Assembly: GCF_014196425.1 (NCBI RefSeq)
Contig: NZ_JACIDR010000002.1
Coordinates: 682,001-746,000 of the forward strand
DNA length: 64,000 nucleotides
Direction of reading: 5' to 3'
Origin: Hansschlegelia beijingensis
Lineage (GTDB): Bacteria; Pseudomonadota; Alphaproteobacteria; Rhizobiales; Methylopilaceae
Part shown: piece by piece, positions 8,890-17,894 of the stretch
Layout of the letters: every line of letters begins with the position of its first letter
Numbering within the stretch: the first letter of the stretch is position 1
Translations under genes and position numbers: made by a program
Notes under the pieces: model-generated
Database searches by the model: none
What the model saw: the letters and a program-made list of their open reading frames with translations, nothing else
What the model was told of the DNA's origin: nothing

Positions 8890-9766
8890 CGGGATCGTTC
8901 GCGCGTACGAGCGTCGACCGCTGATGGGACCGCTCGATCCACGTCTCACCCCCGCGCGGCCGGACGTCGCCGCCGCTCATCTGAAGGGCCAGGTCGAGGC
9001 GCTGCGCTTCGTCGCGGGCGAGCGGCGCCGCGTCGCCGTCGGTCACGTCGGCATCCGGCGGGCGCCGGGTCCAGACGCGCCGCTCGAAACCGAGGCTTTG
9101 TTCGGCGAGGAGGTCACGGTCTATGACGAGCTCGAGGGCTGGTCCTGGCTCCAGCTCGCGACCGACGGCTATGTCGGCTATGCGCCGTCGGCCGCGCTGA
9201 GCGGGGAGCTCGGCCCGGGCGTGACGCACCGCGTGGCGGCGCTCCGGACGCTGCTGTTCCCGATCCCGTCCATCAAGGCGCCGCCCGTCGACGCGCTGTC
9301 CATGAACGCTCTGGCTTCGGTCGTGGAGACGGAAGGACGCTTCGCGGTGCTGGACACCGGCGCGTATGCGATCGCCGCCCATCTCGCGCCGCTCGGCACG
9401 CTGGAGACGGACCCCGTCGCCGTCGCCGAGCGCTTCATCGGCGCGCCCTATCTGTGGGGCGGCCGCACCAGCCTCGGCCTCGACTGCTCGGCGCTCGTCC
9501 AGCTCTCGCTGGCGGCCTGCGGCGTCAAGGCGCCCCGCGACACGGACATGCAGGAGGCGGCGCTCGGAAAGGCGGTCCCGCTCGAGGAGGCGCGCCGCGG
9601 CGATCTGATGTTCTGGAAGGGCCACGTCGCGCTGGTGCGCGATGCGGCTTCGATCGTCCACGCGAACGCCCACGCGATGGCGGTCGCGCCCGAACCGCTG
9701 GACGCGGCCGTCGCCCGCATCCGTGCGGCGGGCGACGAGGTCAGCAGCGTGCGGCGGCTCGGCTGA
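8879..9766 (+). CDS. NlpC/P60-family cell-wall endopeptidase with SH3-like domain
   Basis: 295 residues. A bacterial SH3-like region covers roughly 55-140 (EVTVYDELEGWSWLQLATDGYVGYAP). The NlpC/P60 papain-like domain is C-terminal: the catalytic Cys is residue 203 in GLDCSALVQ, and the His is in FWKGHVALV. Family members cut D-Glu-meso-DAP or related peptidoglycan bonds. No signal peptide is evident, as in many members fused to SH3 domains that act on recycled muropeptides. The start at 8879 is favoured by AGGAAAGG just upstream; ATG 8924 is possible. Coupling to the leucyl aminopeptidase suggests joint peptide turnover, a common pairing in alphaproteobacteria. Confidence 0.88.
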   Translation: MGGDGIVRAYERRPLMGPLDPRLTPARPDVAAAHLKGQVEALRFVAGERRRVAVGHVGIRRAPGPDAPLETEALFGEEVTVYDELEGWSWLQLATDGYVGYAPSAALSGELGPGVTHRVAALRTLLFPIPSIKAPPVDALSMNALASVVETEGRFAVLDTGAYAIAAHLAPLGTLETDPVAVAERFIGAPYLWGGRTSLGLDCSALVQLSLAACGVKAPRDTDMQEAALGKAVPLEEARRGDLMFWKGHVALVRDAASIVHANAHAMAVAPEPLDAAVARIRAAGDEVSSVRRLG

Positions 9767-9773
9767 GCCCCGC

Positions 9774-10457
9774 TCAGGCCCGCCGATCGACGCCGGCGGT
9801 CTCCGGCGCGGCGCCGGGTTTCGGGCCGCCCCGGGCGACGCCCACCATGGCGGGCCGCAGGATACGGTCGCCGATCACGTAGCCGTCCTGCATGACCTGC
9901 ACGACGGTGCCGGACGGCACGCTCGGGTCCGGGGCCTCGAACACGGCCTCATGATGATGCGGGTCGAACGGCTTGCCGCGCGGATCGAGCTTCTTCACGC
10001 CATTCTTCTCGAGCGTCTTCTGAAGCTCGCGCTCCGTGAGCTCGACGCCCTCGACGAGGGCCGCGAAAACCGGGTCGCGGACGTCGTCGGATGCGTCCGC
10101 GCTGCTCTTCCCGGCGGCGGCCGCAGCCTCCAGCGCGCGCCGCAGATTGTCCGCCACGCCCAGCAGATCGCGCGCGAAGGAAGACACCGCGTAGCGCTTG
10201 GCGTCCTGGACCTCCCGCTCGGTCCGGCGGCGCAGATTCTCCATCTCGGCATGCGAGCGCAGCAGCCTGTCGCGCAGATCCGCGACTGCGGCCTCGAGCT
10301 CGGCCGTCCGGTCCGCGCCAGCGGCCGCGTCCGTCACTTCCGCCTCCACGGTCCCGTCGGCGCGTTGCTCGTCGGTCTGGGGGGCGTCAGCGTTTTTGAC
10401 TTCGTCTGGCGTGGGGTTTCCGGGCGAGGTCGGGTCCGGCATCGCGCGCTCTTCCAT
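9774..10457 (-). CDS. grpE: GrpE, nucleotide exchange factor of DnaK
   Basis: 227 residues. After an acidic, low-complexity N terminus (1-55) comes a long coiled-coil segment (about 55-110, with [20 protein letters not shown] and [10 protein letters not shown]), then the beta-rich head ending in the GrpE signature region around [21 protein letters not shown]. GrpE releases ADP from DnaK during the chaperone cycle. dnaK, dnaJ and hrcA are not adjacent here, and no sigma-32 site was recognised with confidence upstream. Confidence 0.95.
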   Translation of the reverse strand: MEERAMPDPTSPGNPTPDEVKNADAPQTDEQRADGTVEAEVTDAAAGADRTAELEAAVADLRDRLLRSHAEMENLRRRTEREVQDAKRYAVSSFARDLLGVADNLRRALEAAAAAGKSSADASDDVRDPVFAALVEGVELTERELQKTLEKNGVKKLDPRGKPFDPHHHEAVFEAPDPSVPSGTVVQVMQDGYVIGDRILRPAMVGVARGGPKPGAAPETAGVDRRA

Positions 10458-10540
10458 CAGCAGTCACATCCAGGGGAGGCGCGGGATATCAGGCTCGCAG
10501 GAGCAAAAATCAAGCCGTGGCGGAGCGGGCGCTCCTCGAT

Positions 10541-12601
10541 TCAGTTCACGCGGACGCTGGCCGAGGCGGTCGCGCCGGACGCGTCCATCACCGTGACGCG
10601 CGAGAAGCCCGAGCCGGCGACGGGCCACAGCGTCTCGCGGCGGCGCTCCGGAGGCAGCGGCCGGCCGTCCACCAGCCAGCGAAACGGAGGCGTTCCGCCC
10701 GCCGCCTTGAGGGCGAGTTCGGCGCCGGGCTCGACCTCGACGCGCGCGCCGTCGGGCGGGAAGGCGACCGCGAGCGGCGCGGCCTCGCGAACGCCGAGGA
10801 CCGGCGGCGGCTCTCCGGCGGGACGGAAGCGCCGCAGCGGCGGCGGAAGCTCGGATAGCGTCAGCGCCGCGCCGTCGGGCGGTGGCGCAAGCGGCGCGAT
10901 CGCCGCCCCGGCGCGCGCGAAGGCGTCGAACAGGATCGGGGCCGCGGCCTCCCGGCCCACAAGGCCCGAGCTGGAGGCGCCGTCCGGCCGTCCCGCCCAG
11001 ACGGCGATGACGCGGCGGCCGTCGAAGCCCACCGCCCATGCGTCGCGATAGCCGTAGGAGGTCCCGGTCTTGAAGGCGAGCCTTCCGCCCAGCGCGGCTT
11101 CGGGCGGCGGGCTCTTGAGGAGCGCCTGGGCGACCTGCGCGGCTGCGACCGGGTCGACCAGCCTGCGACCGGGCGCCGCCGCGTCGGCGAGTTCGCCGGG
11201 GTTCACGGTGAGCGGGGTCGTCGCGCCGCCGCGCGCAAGCCCCGCATAGAGCGTCGCGAGGTCGATGAGGCGGACGCCGACGCCGCCGAGCGCGACCGCA
11301 AGGCCCGGGGTCTCGCCTGCCGGCAGCGCGACCGTCGCGCCGGCCGCGCGGAGGCGGGCCACGAAACGCGCCGGCCCGACCGCCTCGAGCAAAGCCACCG
11401 CGGGGATGTTGAGCGACAGCGCTAGCGCCTCGGCGGCGCTCACCGTGCCATGAAACGCCTGGTCGAAGTTGCGCGGAGCGTAATCGCCGAAGCGCGCCGG
11501 CCGGTCCTCGATCAGGGTCGCGGGGGCGGCGAGCCCGTTCTCGAAGGCGAGCGCGTAGATGAACGGCTTCAGCGCCGAGCCCGGCGATCGCACCGCCCGC
11601 GTCTGGTCGAGCGCGCCGGCGCGGGTCGCGTCGAAGTAATCCGCCGAGCCCACCGAGGCTTCGATCGCGCCGGTCGCCACGTCGGCCGCCACGATCGCCA
11701 CCGACAGGCCGGGGCCGAGAGCGCGGGCGCGCTCGCGCGCGAGATCTTCGAGCGAACGCTGCAGATCATGCCTGACGGTGAGCCGGGCCACCGCGCCGGC
11801 GCCCGCGCGGGCCGCCGCGACTTCCGCCACATGGGGCGCGAGGTTCGGGAACTCCCGGCGCCCGTTCGGGACAGGCTCGGCGCTGGCGTGGTCCGCTTCG
11901 GCCGTGGAGATCACGCCGGCGGCGGCGAGCCGTGCCAGCACGCGGTCGCGCGCGGCCTTGGCGGCGGCCCGGTCGCGGTCCGGCCGCCTGGCCTCTGGCG
12001 ACTGAGGGATGGCGACGAGGAGCGCGGCCTCCGCGATCGAAAGCCGCGCGGGCTCCTTGCCGAAGAAGGCGAGGCTCGCGGCCCGCACCCCCTCCAGATT
12101 TCCGCCATACGGCGCGAGCCGCAGATAGAGGTCGAGCACGCCGGTCTTGCCAGCCTCCCGCTCCAGCGCGAGCGCGGCGCCCGCCTCGCGCCATTTCCGC
12201 GGAAGCGTCCGCGAGCGATCGGGCGTCAGAAGCCGGACGACCTGCATGGTGAGCGTGGAGCCGCCCGAGACGATCCCGCCCGAACGCGCCGCCTGCCAGG
12301 CCGCCCTGAGCGCCGCCAGCGGGTCGACGCCCGGATGAGCGAAGAAGCGCTTGTCCTCATAGGCGAGCAGCATCCTCAGGAAGCGCGGGTCGACCTCGGA
12401 TCGCTCGACCGGCAGCCGCCAGGCCCCGTCGGCGGCCGCGAAGGGCCGCAGCAGTCGCCCCTCACGATCGAGCACGAGCGTCGACAGCAGTGCGGAGCGG
12501 CCGGGCTGCGGCGCAGGGATCGAGCCGAGGCTGATCGCCGCCGCGCCGGCTGCGACCAGCGCGAGGAGCGACGCCGCGGCCGCGATCCGGCGCAGTCTCA
12601 C
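10541..12601 (-). CDS. pbpC: Penicillin-binding protein 1C
   Basis: 686 residues. A signal-anchor at 8-25 is followed by a GT51 glycosyltransferase domain (EDKRFFAHPGVDPLAALRAA, GGSTLTMQVVRLL), then a transpeptidase domain with the SxxK motif at Ser342-Lys345 (SPGSALKPF), SLN, and KTGTSYGYRDAW. The C-terminal domain (about 600-686) is the PbpC-specific extension. It synthesises and cross-links peptidoglycan in the periplasm. The start is GTG and overlaps the stop of the upstream alpha-2-macroglobulin gene in a GTGA junction, so the pair is translationally coupled; the same pairing is known in E. coli. Confidence 0.95.
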   Translation of the reverse strand: MRLRRIAAAASLLALVAAGAAAISLGSIPAPQPGRSALLSTLVLDREGRLLRPFAAADGAWRLPVERSEVDPRFLRMLLAYEDKRFFAHPGVDPLAALRAAWQAARSGGIVSGGSTLTMQVVRLLTPDRSRTLPRKWREAGAALALEREAGKTGVLDLYLRLAPYGGNLEGVRAASLAFFGKEPARLSIAEAALLVAIPQSPEARRPDRDRAAAKAARDRVLARLAAAGVISTAEADHASAEPVPNGRREFPNLAPHVAEVAAARAGAGAVARLTVRHDLQRSLEDLARERARALGPGLSVAIVAADVATGAIEASVGSADYFDATRAGALDQTRAVRSPGSALKPFIYALAFENGLAAPATLIEDRPARFGDYAPRNFDQAFHGTVSAAEALALSLNIPAVALLEAVGPARFVARLRAAGATVALPAGETPGLAVALGGVGVRLIDLATLYAGLARGGATTPLTVNPGELADAAAPGRRLVDPVAAAQVAQALLKSPPPEAALGGRLAFKTGTSYGYRDAWAVGFDGRRVIAVWAGRPDGASSSGLVGREAAAPILFDAFARAGAAIAPLAPPPDGAALTLSELPPPLRRFRPAGEPPPVLGVREAAPLAVAFPPDGARVEVEPGAELALKAAGGTPPFRWLVDGRPLPPERRRETLWPVAGSGFSRVTVMDASGATASASVRVN

Positions 12602-15600
12602 TTCGTGGTCACCTCCACGACGCCGACGCCGGTGCGAGCGAAGCGCTCGGCCCGATACATGTCCTCGACCGTGGCGGCCGGCTGCGCGTAGCGGCCGGGC
12701 GCGACGGCGCGCACCACATAGGCGGCCGTGTAGACGACGGGCGCGTCCGCCTCCCGGTCGAACGCCGCGACGAAGCGGTCGTCGCGGAATTCGGAATGCG
12801 TCGGTTGCGGCGCGTCTCCGAGGAACGCGAAGGCGTCGGAGCTCGCGCTCGTCACCAGCGCCGGATTGTCGATCTCGAAGCCGGCCGGCAGCCGGTCGAC
12901 GAGCAGCACCCGGCCAGGCCGGGGCTCCGCCTCGGTCACGGTGAGCACCGCGACGAGCCTCGTGTTCTGGGCCACCCGCGACGGATCCACCTCGACGCCG
13001 GCGGACGTGTAGAAACGCCGCTCGAGGTGGAAGCCGTTCTCGGCCGGCGGCTCGGGCGAGGCGGGCGCGCCCTTAACGGTCACCACCGCCTCCAGCGGCG
13101 TCCGGCCGGCGTTGGTCACGGTCGAGGCCGCGGCCGCGAGACGCGCGGGCGTGAAGGTCGCCTCGAGCGCGCCCTTGTGGGGGGCGCCATCGACGGTCAG
13201 CGTGAGATCGGCGCTCCGGGCCTTCAGCGCGCGCGCGGCGAGCAGCAGCCAGGCGTTCTCCTGCGTGGTCAGAACCTCGCGGCCGCTGCGCGCGGTCATG
13301 ATCCCGCGAATGGCGGCGGGCGAGGCGAGGGCGTCGATGCGGTTCTCCGCCGCGAGCGCCACGATCCCGGCGCGATCCCGGAGCACCGATCCGAAGTCGG
13401 CGCGGGCGGCGTCGTCCGGCGGGTTGATCTCGGCCGCCGCGAAAGCCTTCCTGGCGCGGGCGAAGTCGCCGGCCTGCGCGAGCGCCGCGCCGATCTGCGC
13501 GCGGGCGAGGGGGCTCGCGAACTCCTCGATCTTGACGTCGGCCAGGTAGCGCAGGTCGCCCAGCAGCGGGCGACCCTGCTTGGCCAGCACGTAATAGGCG
13601 TAGGCGACGTCGCTTTCGGTCGAATCCTGCCGCACGCCGATAGCGTTGCGAAGGTTGTCGAGCGCCTGGCTGAAGGCGCGGTCCGAGGCGGGGAAGCCCG
13701 CCGCTCGCGCCCGGCCGAGCGCGTCGGTGACATAGGCGTCGAGCCAGAGGTCGCCGCCCTCCGCGGACCACATGCCGAAGGATCCGTTGGCGTCCTGGCG
13801 CGACAGGATGCGCTCGATCATCTCCGACGCGCGCGCCTTCACCTCCTCGGGCGCGGCGCCCGAGAGCCCGAGCTCGTCGCCATAGGCGAGCGCCAGCAGC
13901 CGGCTCGAGAGCTGTTCCGAGCAGGCGTAGGGGTAGCCGTCGAGCGCCAGCTTGAAGGTCGCGGCGTCGAGCATGCCGGGCTTGCCGACGGTCAGCGCGA
14001 CCGAACCTGTCCCGGGAATGATGTCGGCGAGGGTGTCGCGAGACACGGTCACGCTCGCGCCCTCGGCGAGGGCGATGACGCTGCGTCGCGTCACCGGCGT
14101 GGCGGCGGGCTTGACGTCGAGCGCGAGCGCCTGCGCCAGCGTGCGCCCGTCAGGCCCCTTGAGCGTGACGTCGATCCGCGCAGGGCCGACGCCGCGCGCC
14201 GCGAGCGGGACCTCGATCGTCCCGCGCGCCTTGGCCGCCAGCGTGAGCTTCTTCGAGGCGGCGGAGGCGGAGAGCGGGCCGGAGACCGCGACGTCGACCT
14301 GATAGTCGCCTGCGGGGCCGGAGACGTTGTCGAGATCGAGCCTCAGCCGCGAGGAATCGCCGTCGGCCAGAAAGCGCGGCAGGGCCGTTGTCGCCACCAC
14401 CGGGTCGGCGACCACGAGATCCTTCGAGGCATGGCCGAGCTTGCCGGCTGACCAAGCGATGGCCATCAGCCTGACCGTCCCGTTGAACGCCGGCAGCTCG
14501 ATCGGAATGACGGCCTCGCCGCCAGGGCCGACAGGCACGAGCCCGGAGAACAGCGCCAGCGGCGGCTGGGTCGGCGTGTCCTGCAACCCGCCCGCGCCGG
14601 CGCCGTCGCCGCCCGAGCGGATCTTGCCGGCCTTCGCCCCCATGCCGTCGATTAACTGCCCATAGAGGTCGCGGATCTCGGTCGCGAGCTTGCGCTGGCC
14701 GTAGACCGCCTCGTCCGGGGCCGGCGGCTTGTAGCCCGTCAGGTTCAAGATCCCGACGTCGACCGCCGCGAGCGTCACGTAGGCCTTCTCGCCGGCCGCG
14801 AGGTTCGTCAGTCGCACGGGCACGTCGAGCGAGCGACGGGGCTCCACCTGCCCGGGGGCGTCGATCGCGACCCCCAGGGTGCGGTCGGCGGCGTCGATCT
14901 GCGCGTGCGCGACGCCGATCGCCCGGCCGGGCATGCGGCTGGCCTTCGCGTCGAGCGGACGGTGCACGAAGGTCACCACATAGGCCCCGGGCCGCCACGC
15001 GTCGGTGACCGCGAAGGTCGCCGTCCCGCCCTTCTCCGACACGTCCAGCGTCGCCTGATCCACCACGCCGGAGCCGACCACCATCACGGTGGCGCGGCCG
15101 GCGAAGCGGGAGGCCAGGGTGACGGTCGCGGTCTCGCCCGTCCGGTAGCTCGGCCTGTCGAGCGCGACGTCCATCATGTCGGGCGTGTCGGCCGAGGCGG
15201 CGGCGAAGAAGCCGGCGTCGAAAGCCACGCTGGTGGCGGGCCCCTGCGGGTCCGGACTGGTCACCTCGAGGCGATAACGGCCATAGGCCACCTTGGCCTC
15301 AACCCGCGCCGCGCCGTCGGCCGCGACGTCAAGCTTGCCGTCCGCGACGCGGCGGGCGCGATTGACGGTCTCGAAGTTCCAGCGCCCATTGCTGGAGTAC
15401 CACTGATAGCTCGTCTCGATCCGGACCAGCTGCCAGGCGAGCCCCTGCGCGGCCGCTCCCTTGCCGTCGGGCCCAAGGACGCGCACGTCGAAGCGCGCGG
15501 TTTCGCCGTCGCCGACGCGGTCGGCGAACAGCGGCTTCACCCCGATGCGCGGACCGGAGGCCGCGACCGGCAGGACCAGCTTTCGCTCGAGCGTCCGCCC

Positions 15601-17796
15601 CGAAGGCTCCGCCAGCCGCAGCGCGATCTCGGCTTCGAGCGGCCGCGTGGTCTCGGGCAGGGGCGGCTCGGTCACGCGGACCGTCGCGCGGCCGTTTGCG
15701 TCGGTCCGCGGGAGGCCGTCGATCGGCGTGCGCTGTGGGGCGACCACCTCGTCGGAGAGGCCGAAGCGGTAGCCCTCGAAGCCGGGCGCGCCGGAGTTCC
15801 GCACGCGCAGCGTGACGTCGCCTTCGATCGCGAGATCGGCGGCCGGCGCGCCGTAGAGCCAGCGGCCGTCGACCGAGATGGTCGCTCCCGCAGCGCCGAG
15901 TTCGGCCGATGCCGTGTCGAGCCTGAGATCGAGCCGCTCGGGGACATAGTCGGCGACGAGGAAGCTCGTCGCGCCGATCGGTCCGCCCTTGGCGTCCGCC
16001 AGCGCTTCGACCCGCCATGTCCCCTGAATGGCCTGATCGATCAGCGGCACGTCGAGCGTTCGGCCGCCCGCCCCGGCGTCGGAGGTGACGACGCGGCGGT
16101 CCTCGACGCCGTCGGGACGCTTGACGACGAGCGTGAGCGGAAGCCCGTCAACGGCGGAGCCCCGGTCGTCGCGCAGCAGGGCCGTGAGATGCACGGTCTC
16201 GCGAGGCCGGTAGACGCCGCGCTCGGCGAAAACCTGCGCGTCCAGCGGCCCCGGGGCGTCGCGCCCGCCGACCCCGCGGTCGGAGAGGTCGAAGCCCGGT
16301 CGCGTCAGGTCGAGGAAGCCATAGTCCTCCCGGGCGGAGGCGATCAGCACCGCCGGCGCCTGCCCGCCCGTTCCGCGCGTCAGGCCCGGTTCGAAGGTCG
16401 CGAAGCCGGCGGCGTCGGTCGTGCGCGTCGCCAGCACGTCGTTGTTCCGCGCGACAAGCCTGATCTCGACGCCCTCGAGCGGACCGGCGCTGGCGAGCGA
16501 GCGCGCGAAGGCCTTCACGCCGTCCGAGCCCGAGACCGCCGTGAGGCCGAGGTCGGAGACCACGAACCATTGGGTCGCCCGAGCGTCCCAGGGCTCGGGT
16601 TCGGCTGCGTTCTTCGGCCGGGCGGCCATCACATAGACGCCGGGCGAGAGTTTCGGCGCCGCTTCGGAGATCGGGAAAGCGGTGACGACGTCGAGGTTCT
16701 GCTGACGCTCGACCGCAAGCTCGCCGCTGTAGACGGAAGCGGCGGCGTCGTCCCTCAGCGTGTCGAGGTCGGACCCGCTGAGCTGCTTCTGGAAATCGCC
16801 GGACACGACCGACTGCGCCAGGCTGCGGTCGCCGATGCGGAAGATCTCGACCGAGACGGCGTCCACATTGGTGGAGACGACCGGCACGCCCTGCTGGCCG
16901 GTCGAGGGCAGCACGTAGTTGCGGCCGGTGAAGCGCACCGACGGCGCGCGGTCGCGGACATAGATGTGGAAGTCCTTCGCGGCCGCGAGCGGCTCGTCGA
17001 CATCCGAGGGCAGGCCGGAACGCACGGTGAGATCGTAAGTCTCGCCGTGCTTCAGGCCGTCGACGCAGAGCTGCTGGCCGTCGGCCGTGACGGCCGGCGC
17101 GTCGACGCCTTTCAGCGCGACATAGGGGGCGAAATCCACGCGGCCCTTGGCGAGGTCTTCGGAGAACTGGATGCAGGCGCGCGGCGCCGCGGCGTCGGAA
17201 TCGACCGAATAGTCGATGACGCGGAAGCCGTGCTCGGCGCGCATCGCCTCATAGGCGTTGCGCGCGTCGGAGCTGTCCGCGAGCGCAAGACTCGCCTTGT
17301 AGGCGTCGAGCGCCGGCCGCCAGTCCTCGCGCGCCGCGAAGGCGTTGGCCAGGACCGCGAGCGCGCGGGCGCGCGCCTTCGGATCGGCGGCCAGCTCATA
17401 GGCGCGCCAGCCGGCCCCGACCGCCTGCTCGCGCAGCGTCTCCTTCTCCGAATAGTCGTCGGTCTCGACCCGCGTCAGCGCGACCGAGAGATTGCGCCAC
17501 GCCTGTTCATTGCGCGGATCCTTGCCGGCCGCGAGCGCCATCGTGACCGCGGCCTCGCGCCAGCTTCCGGCGCGGATCTGGGCCACGCCCTGCTTGATGA
17601 GCTCCGCGACCGGCCGCGCCTCCGACTGCGCCTCCCGCTTGAGGCGCGCCTCGAGCTTGACCGCGCTTTCATTCGCGATCGTGTTCTGGAAGGGATTGGC
17701 GGGCTCGGCCCAGCCGGGGCCGCAGGAAAGGACCAGCGCCAGCGCCGCCGAGGAGGCGGCCCTTGCGATCCAGCTCACGAGCGCGCGCGTGGTCAT
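12598..17796 (-). CDS. yfhM: Bacterial alpha-2-macroglobulin (YfhM type) with thioester motif
   Basis: 1732 residues from the chosen start. The frame continues 14 codons upstream, but MTTRALVSWIARAASS begins a proper export signal, so 17796 is preferred. A Cys in the signal region (VLSC) is a poor lipobox, so lipidation is uncertain. Repeated beta-sandwich MG domains fill the first two thirds, including an APGPLDAQVFAERGVYRPRETVH segment. The thioester motif is CSEQ with Cys1292 (YPYACSEQLSSR), in the alpha-alpha barrel domain (about 1270-1560). These proteins trap attacking proteases in the periplasm, and with PBP1C they are thought to protect the envelope during repair. Most relatives carry CLEQ; CSEQ keeps the reactive Cys and Gln. 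Confidence 0.93.
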   Translation of the reverse strand: MTTRALVSWIARAASSAALALVLSCGPGWAEPANPFQNTIANESAVKLEARLKREAQSEARPVAELIKQGVAQIRAGSWREAAVTMALAAGKDPRNEQAWRNLSVALTRVETDDYSEKETLREQAVGAGWRAYELAADPKARARALAVLANAFAAREDWRPALDAYKASLALADSSDARNAYEAMRAEHGFRVIDYSVDSDAAAPRACIQFSEDLAKGRVDFAPYVALKGVDAPAVTADGQQLCVDGLKHGETYDLTVRSGLPSDVDEPLAAAKDFHIYVRDRAPSVRFTGRNYVLPSTGQQGVPVVSTNVDAVSVEIFRIGDRSLAQSVVSGDFQKQLSGSDLDTLRDDAAASVYSGELAVERQQNLDVVTAFPISEAAPKLSPGVYVMAARPKNAAEPEPWDARATQWFVVSDLGLTAVSGSDGVKAFARSLASAGPLEGVEIRLVARNNDVLATRTTDAAGFATFEPGLTRGTGGQAPAVLIASAREDYGFLDLTRPGFDLSDRGVGGRDAPGPLDAQVFAERGVYRPRETVHLTALLRDDRGSAVDGLPLTLVVKRPDGVEDRRVVTSDAGAGGRTLDVPLIDQAIQGTWRVEALADAKGGPIGATSFLVADYVPERLDLRLDTASAELGAAGATISVDGRWLYGAPAADLAIEGDVTLRVRNSGAPGFEGYRFGLSDEVVAPQRTPIDGLPRTDANGRATVRVTEPPLPETTRPLEAEIALRLAEPSGRTLERKLVLPVAASGPRIGVKPLFADRVGDGETARFDVRVLGPDGKGAAAQGLAWQLVRIETSYQWYSSNGRWNFETVNRARRVADGKLDVAADGAARVEAKVAYGRYRLEVTSPDPQGPATSVAFDAGFFAAASADTPDMMDVALDRPSYRTGETATVTLASRFAGRATVMVVGSGVVDQATLDVSEKGGTATFAVTDAWRPGAYVVTFVHRPLDAKASRMPGRAIGVAHAQIDAADRTLGVAIDAPGQVEPRRSLDVPVRLTNLAAGEKAYVTLAAVDVGILNLTGYKPPAPDEAVYGQRKLATEIRDLYGQLIDGMGAKAGKIRSGGDGAGAGGLQDTPTQPPLALFSGLVPVGPGGEAVIPIELPAFNGTVRLMAIAWSAGKLGHASKDLVVADPVVATTALPRFLADGDSSRLRLDLDNVSGPAGDYQVDVAVSGPLSASAASKKLTLAAKARGTIEVPLAARGVGPARIDVTLKGPDGRTLAQALALDVKPAATPVTRRSVIALAEGASVTVSRDTLADIIPGTGSVALTVGKPGMLDAATFKLALDGYPYACSEQLSSRLLALAYGDELGLSGAAPEEVKARASEMIERILSRQDANGSFGMWSAEGGDLWLDAYVTDALGRARAAGFPASDRAFSQALDNLRNAIGVRQDSTESDVAYAYYVLAKQGRPLLGDLRYLADVKIEEFASPLARAQIGAALAQAGDFARARKAFAAAEINPPDDAARADFGSVLRDRAGIVALAAENRIDALASPAAIRGIMTARSGREVLTTQENAWLLLAARALKARSADLTLTVDGAPHKGALEATFTPARLAAAASTVTNAGRTPLEAVVTVKGAPASPEPPAENGFHLERRFYTSAGVEVDPSRVAQNTRLVAVLTVTEAEPRPGRVLLVDRLPAGFEIDNPALVTSASSDAFAFLGDAPQPTHSEFRDDRFVAAFDREADAPVVYTAAYVVRAVAPGRYAQPAATVEDMYRAERFARTGVGVVEVTTK

Positions 17797-17894
17797 CCCG
17801 ACCCCCCCGACCTTTTGAAGAAGAGCATAGACCCGCACGGGGTCGGCGCGAAATCACGTCGCGCGATTCACGCGTTCCTAAGGGCCGCCGTGCG

